From contig NC_135781.1 of NCBI RefSeq assembly GCF_028453695.1, forward strand, positions 4,104,779 through 4,168,778: a DNA stretch of 64,000 nt, given 5' to 3'. The notes under the pieces are model-generated. The model was not told the DNA's origin. It saw only the letters and a list, made by a program, of their open reading frames with translations, and searched no databases. This document shows, one piece after another, positions 37,160 to 51,060 of the stretch. A program made the translations under genes and the position numbers. The first letter of the stretch is position 1; each line of letters opens with the position of its first letter. The DNA is from Augochlora pura. Lineage: Eukaryota > Arthropoda > Insecta > Hymenoptera > Halictidae.

Positions 37160-40100
37160 GTCAGTCAATTTTCATTCTCCACTCTTCTGCCTTCACCGTT
37201 CACGCAAGAACCTCCGTCATCGTTCTGCCGGCGATCTTAGAACGGCGCCATACGGACTCGTTTTTCATTGTTTTTTACTAGGCTGCGAATCTCTGTGCGA
37301 AATAAAAATTGCATCAGTTGCAAGACATATAGCTAAGTGCTATCTTGTTTCTCATAATTAATTTTAATAACTTATAATTAACGTATCAATGTTTTTATTT
37401 TCTTTTAATTCTTTTATTATTTTATATTTTACCTGTACATTCTTCTCATAAATGCCTAAAATCCGCAGCCTATTTATGACCGTAGCTTTACTTTTTCTGT
37501 AAGGATGCGTCTCCGTCTCATTCTGAGACAACTGTTTGATTGTTTGTGTTAACACAAGATATCTGATTCGAGCGTCTCAATTAGCTCGGATATTTACACG
37601 TCGATGTTCTCTTAGACGAAATTGTATATTTTTGATGCTCTCACGAGTCCCGACCATTCCAACGACCTATAATGTTATGACCTCTGCGAATTATTTACTA
37701 TTTACTTCATCGAGCTTCTTTTCTGTTGTCGCCGACAGGACACTCGAAGTGCTGGAACTGAACGAGCAACTTTCTAGCGTTGACGAAAGTTGATACGTTT
37801 TGTTTTTAGAAAACAAAGTCGATCATTGATACTTTACATACTTTATAAATATCAGCTGGAATTTAATCCTGAACCTGTCTCTTTAATCAAAATGACCGGA
37901 TCAACCGCTTTCGTTTGAAAATGATTGAAATTACGTAGACGTTTTCACTGGAATCGTTTGAATATATTTCTTAAATCGAAAATAAATTATAATAAAAATG
38001 TGCATATCTCTTAAACTACATTTAGCAACATTTGTATATCTCTTAAAATCTTACTAAAATTAAGATATCATAATATTGATCAGCATAAGAGTTAATACTT
38101 AGAATTTAAATTAAAATTCGTGTTTTATAGTATCCATTGAATTAAATCCAGATTAATACCAATCGATGACACTAAAAAAGATAAAACGTGGAGATCCCCA
38201 GAGTCGGTTTTGCTAAGTGTTGAGACCAGCTTTGCCGCAAAAATGGCATTTATTGCCCGGGCATAAAGACGAGCCATTATCGCAAGCGTACGGAATAAAT
38301 ATCGCCGCGCAACGGTTGAATTAGCGCGCGACGGTCGCTGTTATAAACATTTCGGAAAATCGATTCTCGTCGTCGGAGAAATGAAATTTTTTGGTTATCG
38401 GGTTTGTTGCCGGGACTGGTTAAAACGGCTCGGGGGGGATCGAGCCGGGAATATACGATTCCCGTTGCGATTCCCAGAAAAAGTAACGACCGGCGAAGGA
38501 TCGTTGATAACGAGCGAAGGAAAGTGTGACACCGGAGATTCATTTTAGCCGATTACCCGACCAGTCGGTTGATCTCCTTGGTGCCTAACCGGTCTTCGGG
38601 TTCGCTTCTGTTTTTAAATACGCCGGCCTCCGCTCCTCCGCGAGCCGGTGTGCTCGACCGCGGAGAGCCTCTGTCGCTCGAATCGAATCGAATAATTCGT
38701 CGATTATCTCCCGAACGGAGTAACTCGTTCCACCACTATTCGCGAACGTTAATGGACCCCGTCGGCTCTATGGCTTATACCGGGTGACCCGTTCGCGCTC
38801 CTACACGGACTTTCTTTTCTTTTCTACTTTCTTGTTAAATCACTCGCAACTTTCTGGTTGGCAATTAGCAAGACCTGCGTCTCGCGTGTTCATAGTACAC
38901 TCCGTCGCGCACGGAGTTTCATTACGTTGTTCTTACTCTTGTTATTATTATTATTATTATTATGGTCATTATTATTATTATCATCGTTATTATTACGATT
39001 ATAATAATTATTAGTATTATTATTGTATTATTATTATGGAACCTCTGTATTGTCTTTCTTTCTGTAATTTAGAAAGCAACCTCTCGTATATATTCAATAA
39101 ACAAATAAAACTAAAACGGTACCAGGCTCGTTAATACTAAATAAATTGAATTATATTATTTAATATTTTTTAATGCACTATAGATCGTGTTATAAAAATA
39201 ATTTCTCGTCGAGCAGAAGTTTTTGCTTGCAGTTTGCAAAATCGCCGATGCTATAAGCCGCGTTAAGCTCTTTGCATCTTAATTTCTCGACGAATTATTT
39301 GACGATCGAGGAAATAATTCGGCATCAAAATGCAAATCCCGATTGTTAAACAGAAAGAAAATCGAACAGAGACGGAGTCCATGGTTAATCGCAGAGTGCA
39401 GATGGAAGTTTCTGGTTTGCGCGCGGACCGCGCGAAATGCAACGCCAGCGTTTCCCTCGGTTCGGGCATTGGTCAGGGTAATACGATTACGGGTTCGCTG
39501 TTTAGTCAATCGATACACCTTAACGAAGAAACGGGAGCCTTTATCCATTACGAGATTGGAGAGGGGGGAAAACGTCCAACACGTGGAACACGTTCCCGAA
39601 CCGTGCGCTCCCATAACAATTCCGTTGCAGCGTAGCGACCGATTTCCCTCCGATAAAAAGCCGATAAAAAAGCGCGTTCCCGGCGACGCTCTGAAAACAC
39701 GATTAAAAATCTGCATCTAATTAAAACGAACAAAAGACGGGCCGAGTAAATCGCTCGCAACGAATGGTTCACGGTCTCTCCTCGAACAGTTTCGAGATTG
39801 ACTCTGGTTTTATGCGGTCCTTTCATGATCCTTCGCGGTCGCGGGCGACGCTTGGCGGGACAGTAAAAAAATTGTAAAACACCTGGCGAGGCGTCGGGAA
39901 CACGGGGATCGCTTCTGTTCCGTTGGCTTTACGCGGCCGCCCGCGGTATCGCGCGATTAACGACGCGAGTTATCAGCGTCGCCGCGAAACGATACCGACG
40001 TTATTTCTATTTACATCTGTCGCCGACGATCGGAAGCTGCTCGGCTCGCTCGCTCGCCGGGATACCACTCGCTTTTCTGCGCGCGCGCGCGCGCGTTCTC

Positions 40101-40678
40101 GCTTTTGTGTACGAAGGCCCGGTGCCTCGTCCGTCGACGATTTACCGGGAATCGGGATGACGCGACGCGATTCGGCTCGCCGCGGTACCGTTAGGACATA
40201 CTTTTCGAAGGAGAATGCGATGCCGGTCGAGACAGAAACTGATGAGGTGTCCGTTTTCCACTTTATTCGGCCGATAAGGAATTTAAAAACGTTGCAAGCA
40301 GTTTTGCAAACCGACTGCCTCGTTCGTTGGCGGGCGTGATTTTACGGAAATAAATGCACGCGAAGGTGTTGTTGTGCATAAAAGTATGCGTATATTGCGA
40401 GACTTGCGATCGTGGTAAAAATAGAAGAAATTTAATCAAGAGACGCGTTAAGTGAAAGAAGACGTTGCTTGTTGCCAGATTGTATTCATAGTTAAAACGC
40501 AAAATATCTAGGTAAGAGACACATAGAAAAAGATGTTGAATATTGCTATACTGCATCCATGCTGAAGATGAAAAAATCCAGCCAAGGAATATTTATTGGC
40601 AATCTTTTCAATATTTCAATCTTAAGACATTTTTATGGAAGACGCTGCAGGAATTTAGTGGCTGCCTTTTTGAAATCA
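37160..40678. other. Non-coding sequence, possibly intronic
   Basis: No conserved exon is recognised on either strand. It contains a (TTA)n tract (38941-39037) and a (CG)8 run at about 40079-40095 in a CpG-rich stretch at 39840-40330. Overlapping frames at 39279-39826 on both strands look like chance. Confidence 0.35.
38941..39037. repeat. (TTA)n / (TAA)n microsatellite
   Basis: About 95 bases of mostly TTA triplets with scattered substitutions. Confidence 0.9.
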
Positions 40679-40860
40679 TTAACCCTTTTTTTACGGGTGC
40701 CGACTAATAAATATAATATACATTATATAATAAAATACAGTGCAATATAACATAATACAGTACAATATGATACAATATAATATAATGCAATATAAGACCA
40801 TAAATGATCCGTTTCATGTCATCGCTCCATCGGAGCAGATTACCATAACGAAAGGGTTAA
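40679..40860. mobile_element. TTAA-flanked MITE, 174 bp
   Basis: The element proper is 40683-40856, with TTAA on both sides (40679-40682, 40857-40860). Ends read CCCTTTTTTTACGGGT and, inverted, CCCTTTCGTTATGGTA, identical at the first six positions and at about two thirds of the rest. The interior is an AT-rich run of CAATATAATA-like units. The CCC start and TTAA duplication point to piggyBac-type mobilisation; end divergence suggests age. Confidence 0.6.
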
Positions 40861-42539
40861 GGAATGAAACAATCTTCCTAACGATCTCGTCTGCTATCGA
40901 CGCGGAATTAATCTAATTTTGATGAAGCCGCGCAGAGTTATTAGCAACATTCTAGTAAAAACACGGTGCGCTGTTTCACGTTATATTATTTAATGGAATA
41001 GCGCAGTCCCTTTGACAGATCCTCTCTTCGGTAAAACCCGAGCTTCTTTTCATTGGAACCGACTGAAGAAACAGTGGAGAGATTGGACGCATCGAGGAGT
41101 GAGAAAACAAATGCGGCTCCCGTTTCTTGCAACAGCTGTTATGGAAAGATTGAAAGCGTTGCGTAGTAAGAGCGTTTATTTTGCAGAAATGTCTGCATTC
41201 TCTGGATCAGTAAAGCAGACACTCGCGGTTGTTAAGATAACGGAACAATCGTGGAGTTAGGTAATAAAATAATAATTTCTTTCTGCTCGATTTCAACTTT
41301 GTATCAAGCGGCGTTAAACGTCTGTGTTTTTTATTTCTTTTGTAATATTATAACTAATGGATAACTTTCCGTATATATTCAATAAATAGATAAATAAAAC
41401 TAATTAATTACCAGATCGTAGATTTTACGAGTTCTTGATAAAAATAAATGGATCAACTGCAAAATAGCAGAAACATTTATATAATTTAATATGATACTGT
41501 CACTGTCAACCATTAAAATAATTAAGGTCAGTGGGGTACCTGCATCATGCAACTAATGACGATCATTTTTCTCTTTCATAAAGATTTACGATCAATTAAT
41601 TCCACTGCCTAATTTCGTCCTTATCGATTGTACGTATCGATGGAGTCGTAATCGAACATGAAAAATGGATGATCAGATAGAATCGTGGCCCCGTCGTACA
41701 CCTGTTTCCCACCTGGTCGCGGGAATCTCTCGCCATTTTCGCTTTCCAAACCGCAGAATATCGTCCGAAAGAAACCTGGCCGGCGCAAAGCGGAAACGGC
41801 TCGTGGGGTCCGCGCGTACAGCTCTCTCTCGCGCCTAGCAACGCCAGCAAAGTGTGCATCCGCGCAGCTATTAAACGCCGCGCGTCGAGGCAAGATAGTT
41901 AATGGACGAACGCGGTTCAGCGAACCGTGTCACGAGCCAGGTACCCAGAATATCGTAATTGGTCGACGCGTAACTGGCCAAACGAACGACGCGTGTACCC
42001 GCCGCTCCGATAACTCCGTTCGCCGCGCGGAGGCGCCCTCCGCTTCGGGAAACCGGGCGAGAATTCGTCCGCTCGCCGCGAGAGCTCGGCCGACGGAGAC
42101 TCAGCGCGAAGCTCTATCCCGTCGTGGAACAGAAGACGGACAGTGCTAGGTTCGAAGCGTGACGAGTGCATCAGCTGACAGTGACCTAAAAACGGTTAGG
42201 TATCGCAGCTAGGTGCCGGTGTTTCCGCATCGGCAGCCAATCAGGCCGATTAGGCGAGCGAACCTCGCGCGGCGCGTCGATAGGCTCTGCTGTCGCACGC
42301 GGATGCTCTATTTTTCTTTATCCTCACGGAAATCGACCAAGAGATCTAGTTTATTCGATTTTATTTATACACGGTCGCTTTTTTATTTATTTATTTATTT
42401 ATTTGCGAACCGGGTTATTGGTACGTAAGAAGAGAAGTTTTAACATGGTTATGGGGGAGATTAACAAGTTACGGAAATGCTATGGGACAGCTAAGCGATT
42501 TATGAATTGACTTAGGAATTGAGTTAAGGAATGAATCGG
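40861..42539. other. Non-coding sequence
   Basis: A + strand frame from 41026, just after an acceptor-like CCCTTTGACAG (41015-41025), stays open to 41260 and has a balanced composition (KKQWRDW, FAEMSAF). It matches nothing I know and no partner exon is seen. A CpG-rich block at 41690-42330 carries overlapping frames on both strands. A (TTTA)5 run is at 42383-42404. Confidence 0.35.
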
Positions 42540-43085
42540 TAATTAATTTAGAAGTTGACCGAGAAATGTGGTCGGTAGAAGATTTGTAAATCGAGCAAAT
42601 ATTGGCTAGAAGTTGATTCCTAAAACGATTAAATTTTGACCCAGAAATCGAAGAAACATCGAGCCAGGAATCGGGTCAAAAATCTACCAAATATCGGTTC
42701 AAGAATCATCCTAGAAATTTAACAAATATGGATAAGAAATGTACCAAATATCAACTTAGGAATGGCCTAAAAAAATCTACCAAATATCAACCCAAAAATC
42801 GACTGAAAAATCTACCAAATATTGACCTTGAAATCGACTGAAAAATATACCAAATATTGACCTTGAAATCGACTGAAAAATCTACCAAATATTGACCTTG
42901 AAATCGACTGAAAGATATACCAAATATTGACCTTGAAATCGACTGAAAAATATATCAAATATCAGCTTAGGAATCGACTTGAAAATTCTACCAAATATCA
43001 ACTTTGGAATCGACTCAATACCAACCCAGAAATCGACCAAAGATCGAACCATAAAGATCGACACAGTAATCGAACCATCGAACAA
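42540..43085. repeat. 35-bp minisatellite
   Basis: The regular core lies at about 42775-43015. Successive AAATCGACTGA starts at 42831, 42866, 42901 and 42936 fix the period at exactly 35 bp, followed in each unit by TACCAAATATTGACCTTG. Degenerate units extend left to about 42540 and right to about 43080. The period is not a multiple of three, so the open frames through it on both strands are not repeat proteins. Confidence 0.85.
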
Positions 43086-45350
43086 GCGGATGGCCTCCGT
43101 CGATTCCGGCTATAAGACAACGATTTTTCTCGATTTTTGCCGGCGGTTGAAAGTTAAACGAGCACGCAACAAGTTGAGATTAGGTCGGCGTCCTTGGCCT
43201 CCCCGTGCAACGGCGGCGAAATTCGGCCGGAATACGTTGCGGATCGAGGCAACACGGGTATAGAGTTTTGATCGAGATGAGTTTCGTAATTGGGGGAACG
43301 GGAATGTGGGACAGGGTCGCCCGTACAAAAATTATCCGTGTCTCTCTCGTGTCGCGGGGCGCGAAAGCTTCGACTGCGAACTTGGCTTTCGACCTTTAAC
43401 CCTTCGGTGATTTCACGGCAACGTTGTTGAATCTTTATACGTCAATACCCTTTTTTAACGAATTTTTAAGCCTGTCTTTTAATTACTATCTTAAATATTA
43501 GTTAATTTTTGTATTATATATTAAAGTTATTATTATTAGATATTTTTAAATATTTTTCTCGTAAGTTACGTTCGATGACTTTAGTGTCTCCAGCAAGGGT
43601 AATCAATATTAACAATTTATTTGCCATAATAACATCAAACGTGAATTTTGAGAAAATCTTGTAAAAAATATTCCAGTCATTCTCCGACGATATTTCGTTC
43701 CGAATTCGCCGAAGGACACGTTGCATGTATCACAATGAATAAAACAATGCAACCGTTCTCGCCGCGAGTTCCGTCGCGCAAACACAAGGGAAACCCTGAT
43801 TCAGCGAACCTCGTAGAATCCAGGTCTGCAAACGAAACGAAATTTGCCGAACGAGCTAAACGAAGCGTCTCGCGAACCTGTTCGAATCGGAACGCTATCG
43901 ATAGACCATCGTGAAAGTTATTCCCCGTAACCGCAAGCAACCCGGCGGTGATTCAATTCGCTTGACAAAACAGAGTGTACCGCGGACGGCAGAAAATTAG
44001 CCAAACGAAGTAAATAAAGCGTGATCGAGAGATTTCTTTATCTGGTCGACGCTCGTTCTTTCCCAACGGTTAACGAATGTTTTCGCGCGCAGCGCCGCGG
44101 ACGTTCGATTCGGCGCATCATCGGCCTCTCCTACGTTTCAGTAATCCGGAGCGGCCCCGATACACCTCTGTTTGTTCTTGTTTCCATGCGGTAGCCATTT
44201 TTTGCGTTCCACTGACGTAACTCATTCCATTCAACTTTCTACAAACAACAACGCTGCCGATACATCGTACGCGATTTCGCTGACTGGTTTGTAAACACCG
44301 CGCGCGTTGCGTGGAAACGACGCCTCGCGCCGCGTCGATTCGCGTTGCAACCGTTACGCGAATCATTTCGCCGCGATTAACAGCGCTGTCCGTTGTTCGA
44401 AAGGTGACACACGGATAATCTATGAGGGGATTACGTCCTCGTAGAAGTAGGGTAAACGCGTTTTCCTTATTGGCGAAAATGATCGCTTTCTATTGGTCCC
44501 CGATTTTCAGGAAACTGGGGACTCGACGCTGGCCAATTGTAAATAGACAACGCCTCCCTGACTCTTGACATCGTCTCGCTGTCTTCTTCTAGCCTCTTCC
44601 GCCTTGTTTCCATTCTAGAGTATTATTGGCTAAGTTACGCGCTGATTAAGAGACGCGATTAGGTGAAACTTACGACCGATCCCTTGCTCTTCAATTCGAT
44701 TAGTTTATTGGTCTTCTTATTTACCAATAGACGTGGATTTTGAGAGGTTATAAACGAGTACATACTAATCTTACTATGTTATAAAACATTATAATAGTTC
44801 ACCTAAAAGTAGTCCCCTACCTATCTTCTTTATTAGCGAAGACTAGACTATAGCTATTTATATAAAATAAAAATTGTCCTACATTGATCGCAAAATCGGT
44901 GTGCTCGTCCCTCGACAAAAATTGTGCCATTTTTTTCAGTAAAGTACAGTAAGCTTCGCGATAAGGACATCGCGTGTCAGCAGAAACGCGACCGAGAGAG
45001 GGAAGTTTAGGAACGAGGATTACGTTAGAGAAGCTGTGCTCGGGGTGTGTTTGAGTGCCGGTCTTGCACGAGTCCCGGGGTTGGTCACCGAGGGGGGGCG
45101 AAGTCGAGAGAAGTTCAAGAGGGTAAACCGCGCGCTCCGTGGAGCACCTGGAAACAAGAAATCATCGTTTCATTCCTGCTGTTCCATTCGGTTACCGTTT
45201 CTCACTTTCGTATCGCTTCTCCGCAACATCATTTTTAGATTCACTTGTTGATCGTTCTACCATTCCATTCTAGCTTATTTTTTCGCGTCGCTTCTGTTCT
45301 ACTTCATTTTTAGATTTACCGATCGTTTCCTCTTCTTCTATTCTGTGCCG
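43086..45350. other. Non-coding sequence up to the assembly gap
   Basis: No exon is recognised. Small overlapping frames at 43648-43940 and 45036-45251 look like chance. A TTAACCCTTC string at 43394 resembles a TTAA-type element end but has no matching right end. Confidence 0.35.
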
Positions 45351-45450
45351 NNNNNNNNNNNNNNNNNNNNNNNNNNNNNNNNNNNNNNNNNNNNNNNNNN
45401 NNNNNNNNNNNNNNNNNNNNNNNNNNNNNNNNNNNNNNNNNNNNNNNNNN
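45351..45450. other. Assembly gap (100 N)
   Basis: Exactly 100 unknown bases, the usual placeholder for a scaffold join of unknown size. The distance and even adjacency of the two sides is not established by sequence. Confidence 0.98.
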
Positions 45451-48400
45451 TTTGCAATTGTTTTAATCAGACGCTCTTGTTTTTATAGTACGGAAATATT
45501 TATTCTAAATAAACTGGGGGAGCCCCAAGCGTCACCTTTGCAATCGATTTTTCAAAAATACGAGATAAAATATGCATGACATGTAATATCGGCGTAGGTA
45601 GTAATTTCATTGGTTTGGAGTTAAGCATACTTTGTTAATGTGGTGTATAAAATATGTAAATGCAACGACGAAGGAGTCAAGACTCATCCAGTCTATTTAC
45701 GAGTTTCGTTCGCGAATAACCGATCAAAATCTCATCCTCGTTCGAATAAACGATTAATATAATAAAATACAGGAATAAACTTTATTCTTATTTATTCGTC
45801 AATCGAGCGAAGTTTGCCGAACTCCGACGGCGTGTCTCGGCGTCCCGATAACTCGAGCCGCACCGAAATCGAGCATCGTGGAGCTCGATGGCCACTCGAT
45901 CGGTTCATTCTCGAGTATCAATTTTCCCAGCGAAATCGGAAAAGCTTGGCTGTCGATTGTCTTCTCGGCGCGGGACGTCGATACGTCGGCAGCTTAGCGG
46001 CGTGGCGCGCACATCACGTGTCGCGCCCGACGTAGGCGTCGACGCGACGCGACGCGGCCCGGCGTCGGAGCACCGTCGGAACGCCGTCGAAGGCAAAAGC
46101 GTCGTCGTCGTCGTCGTCGTCGACGTTGAAAGGGTGGACCGCGCGAGGGGCGAGGGACGGGAAGGCGGTCAGTGGCGCCGCGCTTCTTTTCTCATTATCT
46201 TAACCACAGGGTTCCACGCGGCGTGCAGGGCTCTCTCTCTCTTGGTACAGTAACCTGTTTCTTCCAGGTGCTTTGTCTCTCCCCTATTAATGAATTCTCG
46301 TTACCGAACGGGGAAACGCTGGGACGACGTCTACGACTCCATCGGCTCGTGTCCTCCTCTCCTTCAAGGTCCTGACACTTCGTCTAGCAGAAACTGCTTC
46401 ACCCTTGATCCTTCGCCTCGACGCGAACGCTTATCGTTCTCTGTCTTCGCCTTGCCACGCTCCTTTCTGTTTGCCTCTCGCAAATTGACCCTTTATTCTC
46501 GTTTGCTCGTCGACCAGGATTTTTGCGAATGGACGTTATCTTTACAGAATTAGATTCTGTAGGGAGTTTGAGAAAATCAAAACTACTTATAATTAAAATA
46601 AAGTGTTAAAATGAAAGGAAACAAACTAGATTAATATTTTACCTATTTACGAAATACTAGAAAAATATAATAACATTACTATCTTCTCTTCAGATCATTT
46701 TCACTTCGTCCCCGTTTTTTTTAGAATTTATTTGGAAAGTTTTTATTTTGCGCAGCGGGTTTATGAATCGTTGTTTGGAAACAGACGTGTCCCTGGTGGA
46801 ATTCTACTCGAACCCATTCCCATCGGACGAGTCATTTATTGGTTATTGAAAATTCTATCCTCGAGTGATCTTTCCTTTCGCGAGCGGTTCGCGTTGTCCT
46901 CAGACAAGCTGGAAAATGGCTCCCCCTCCCCTCCCCCCCCCCCCCAGCTGTTTATACTCGTAACACTTGTTATCACCGCGTGCGAGCAATTTATGGGCTT
47001 TTTATGTAAAATCATTTCTACCCGCGTATGTGGGTCATGGCGGTGAGAACGCGTTGGCATTTCTGCAGCTGATTTCTCGTTCAGCCGAAAATTTATCGTT
47101 GCGTCGGGTCACGAACGCAAACGCCGATTTAATATTGTACCGTCAATTTATCGATCCGCGCATTCGCGGATTTTTCTAATCGCTCGACTCGAGGGGGTCG
47201 GCTTCCAAGTATCGTCCTTATTATCGGGAGAAAGAAGATCCTACATGATCGTAGAATGATGTAACTGTATATATAGGTCAAGTGAGGCGAGTTGGAGTCG
47301 TACAAGTTCACCTTTTCTACCAGGAAGCTTCGCGAAGCAATCGACGTGCTTATCTTGCACAAATTGCTGCGGACAATAACGTGCACTCCGCTGCAACAAT
47401 ATCAAGTAACCGTTAAAAGAATGATACAGTGTCCATGAAGTTAATTACATGACACGAATCTTACCAACGTCGGTCACATGACCAGGTTCGAATTTCTGAT
47501 TTCGTAATTAATAGTATAGCTACTATTATTATAAAAATATTTAAATATATGTTTTTATTCAAGTAAACGCTATTATAAACATCGTGACAAATTCGTATAA
47601 CTTCTATCTCATAACTTTTATGTGGCAATAATTTTTAGTCGCTTTTAGACCACGCTTTTATCCATAAATCTACTAACATCGTTAACTAAAAATCCATATC
47701 AATGTCTTCGCTATTCTACAATGTGCGATCGACAATTTCCGATCGACAATTTTCGATCTACAATGATCCTCGCTATAAATCCGAATCGATTCTCGAACGT
47801 CCCGCACGCTTTCGAATTTTTCAATTTCGAGAGAAACGCTGTCCGATCGATTTCAGTGAAGAAGATAGCCGAAGGACTACACAGTCCGTAATCTTATCTA
47901 AAGAGTCACACTGTCAAGGTTGGCCCGATCGAATACACATCGGTTTCGAGTTTTAATTGATCCCCTGATAACGGGACGGTTAGTTTTAATTAGACCGCGA
48001 AGTTTTACGCGACAGAGAGACGATTAGTATCGGTTGCAATACTCGTTCATCGACTTTTTGCAAACGCTTTGCCGAGTGGAAAAGAAGCTCGATAATTAAT
48101 TGTCTCTTAAATAATATCTCAGAGGGAAGATATAACATTAGATTAAGCTGTATAATTCGTCGAATTGCGGACGAAATTCTCGATCTTCGTTTTCGAAAGG
48201 ACTGCTACAAATGCCGTGAAAATCTGTCGGCGTTTGAATAATTAAGAATCTAGATAACAAATTCCGCGGGGATTGTAAATATCTGGGCGCGAGATCGGAT
48301 CGCGGGGCCGGTGCGTGATTCAATATTAACGCGATATCGTTAATCAAGTATCATTAATATTACCGTGAAATAATGTAAATAAGTAGGCGAACGAAAGTAC

Positions 48401-48942
48401 AGATTACGATACGGGTAAATTATATTTCTACGTTCGGCCTGTCCCGTTTATTTACGCGCGCGCAGTTGTACGAAAATTGATTCCGATTCCTGCGTGTCCG
48501 GGACAGACGGAATTTCGATTAATTGTAAACGATCCAGTTAATGTATCAATATTCTGTTCCAATTGCCAAATTAATAACTTGAGCGACACGCGTTCGACGC
48601 GTTTTCTCCAGTTTTCGACGTGCTCGCTCGCGTGCTCTAATTACGGAAAATTGATACATTCGCCGAATCGTTTCAAATTAATTGAAATTCGAGCCGTAGG
48701 ATCCCGAATAAATTGATGCGCGCAAATAAATTTCCGTCCGCGTAGATATGTAACGAATAGATAAATGAAACGTGGAAGCGTAGTTTTCCGTACGGTTGTT
48801 CCGTAATGTTGCCTTTTTATTTGCATTATTAATAACGTTTAATTAACGGTGTCGCGTTTACAGTGACGCGCGTTTAGTTTGTCTCGCGTGTCTCTGTAGC
48901 AGGTGTTTATTAACGGAAATAATAAAGCGAGGTGAAACGAAA
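45451..48942. other. Non-coding sequence
   Basis: CpG-rich at about 45800-46260 with a (GTC)7 run at 46101-46122, then mixed. A C13 homopolymer lies at 46933-46945. The frames at 45814-46253 are Arg/Val-rich from the GTC run. No exon or RNA gene is recognised. Confidence 0.35.
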
Positions 48943-49057
48943 TCAAAAATTGAATTGAATTAAATTCAATTAGATTAAATTAAATGAGATTAAATTAAAT
49001 TAAATTAAATTAAATTAAATTAAATTAAATTAAATTAAATTAAATTAAATTAAATTA
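48943..49057. repeat. (TAAAT)n pentanucleotide microsatellite
   Basis: 48991-49057 is a perfect run of about 13 TAAAT units; 48943-48990 contains degenerate units such as TGAATTAAATTCAATTAGAT. Confidence 0.95.
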
Positions 49058-49992
49058 GAAATAAATGTAGCTAAATATTATAAATTATCGCGTGGTTCGT
49101 TGAATTCGTGTTTTCGTCAGCAACGTCGCAATAAAATCAAAAATACCTAGCGCCATTTAAAAGATCAAGACGACCGTACTTTTCATCGTATAAATAATTC
49201 TCTGCAAATTTTTATTACCGCAATACTTCTCCTCAAAATACTCGTTTACTTTCATTCGAAACACGTTCTCGCCAGATCACCGCGAACGGTTGAAAACTCG
49301 CCGCTCGGACGAGCAGCCTCTGCATTTCATATCCCGCTTTCAATATTTCCAGCCGATTTCTGTTGACCCGGGCGTCGAGATCGTCGTTCGCGGTGCCCGA
49401 TCGACAGTCGTATCACCATCACGTTCGGCACGCAGCCGCGGTTCTCGCGGATTTATCGCGATGGAATCGGAGGGGAATCGGAGTCGGCTCGATGCGCTCA
49501 CGGACACACCGTTGATAATTTCGTCGAAGAGAAAGGCCGCGGAGGCGCGCTTTCGCCAGCTGTTCGCTTCGCAGCCCCGCCGCGGTAACGGGTCGCGGAA
49601 TGTAGCCGAAGAATGCGGCGATATACTCTCTTTAAAAATGGAGAGAGAGAGAGAGAGCCTCTCCTTCTCTTGGATCCTCCTTCTGCTCCCCGATCGTTCG
49701 ACTTTGGACGCGCGATAACGTTTCGATAATGAACACGCGATAACCGGGGGCCGATGATAAATCACGGGGAGGACGGTCGGCCAGCGGCAGCTGGTGACAA
49801 TGGGGACAACGGCTCTCGGTCTTTGTTTTCAACGCCGAATCTCCTGGACGAACTTTAGCTCGTCGTTCCTCGTTTAATATTTAAACATTGCCTGCCCGGC
49901 GTTCCTCCGTTTACTCCGGCGATCTTCGATCCGACGCGGAGATCGTTCTCTATGGTCTTTGCACATGGTACGTCGATCCATGGTCTTTGGAT
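49058..49992. other. Non-coding sequence
   Basis: CpG-rich at about 49260-49900, with (GA)8 at 49640-49656 and long overlapping frames on both strands (49290-49718, 49340-49765) that are Arg/Ser-rich. No gene is called. Confidence 0.35.
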
Positions 49993-50970
49993 TTAACGCT
50001 AGAAAGACGGGAAAATGACTGCTTTTCGGCGATATAGGTATAACACACATATATGAACCGTTCAGTGCACACATCGACTAACTCCATAAAACAAAAAGTC
50101 GAGAAACGCGATGAAATGATGTACATTGATTTTTAAAATTCCTGTTATAACATAGATTCACATATATAATGTAGAATGAATAAATACAGATATAGCTTTC
50201 ATTTAACGTATAATTTAATGTATAAAATTAATATTATTTAATGTATAAAATTAACAAGAAATAATAGCCAAAAAAAAAAAAGAAAGAAAAAAAATTTTGC
50301 CGTTTAATGGTGTTAATCTTTATTATTCAGGAAAGTTATTATAAATATAAAAAGTTATGACTATACCAAGTGCTTTGACACTTAAATTTAAGATTTTTCA
50401 AAAAGTGGAGTTAATCGATGTGTGCACTGGGCGGCTCATATATGTAAGGAAATCATCCTAAATGATATTAAATTCACCGCGTAAATAGGTCGATAAGTTA
50501 GATCTCCAATAGTATTAAGATAATTGAACGAATAGACATGTGACGTCGGTGCGACAATATAAGCCGAAGTAGAAAGAACTGAAATTAGATATAAGAAAGC
50601 TAATACAGAAAGATAGTGTGAATAATAACATTGAATGTTGTTTCTTTGTTATTACAGGTAGGATAAATAATTAGTATATAAGTATTATAATAAGTATTAT
50701 CCTGTTTAGAATAATGAAATCTTTGTTATTACAGAGAAACAATTCTACCCATTATTCACCAGTAACCTGCACATTAAATAAATCATTATATATATAATGG
50801 AAATGAAGAAGGAGGAGGGGGGGGGGCAACAACAATGATTAATAAACGCATTTATATGTTGTAGAAAAAGTCACAAAATTATAAGAAGATGTGTCATTAT
50901 TTACATAATTATTTTTCTAATTGAAATTTAAGAGCAGTCGAAATGACTTGCTTAGGCAATCTAGTGTTAA
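49993..50970. mobile_element. Possible TTAA-flanked element, about 970 bp (weak)
   Basis: The left side reads TTAACGCTAGAAAGACGG (TTAA at 49993-49996). The right side ends CAATCTAGTGTTAA (TTAA at 50967-50970). Inverted, the ends agree as TTAAC[G/A]CTAGA, and the right end resembles those at 28321 and 53742. Inside are A-rich runs and a G10 run near 50818, with no coding capacity. The ends match over only about 11 bases, so chance pairing of two unrelated ends is possible. Confidence 0.3.
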
Positions 50971-51060
50971 AGGGATACTGTGGCGTGAGAAACCATTTTT
51001 GTCTGGTCTTTTGCTCCGGGATTTTTATAACGTAATATTTTATACGGATTTGCTTGATCA

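Noticed and set aside
42882..43085. Minus-strand frame with an apparent Phe/Ile-rich peptide repeat
   Set aside because: It arises from the 35-bp DNA repeat, whose period is not a multiple of three, so the peptide periodicity is an artefact.
43394..43610. TTAACCCTTC at 43394 as the left end of another TTAA element
   Set aside because: The only candidate right end (AAGGGTAATC near 43595) lacks TTAA and matches poorly.
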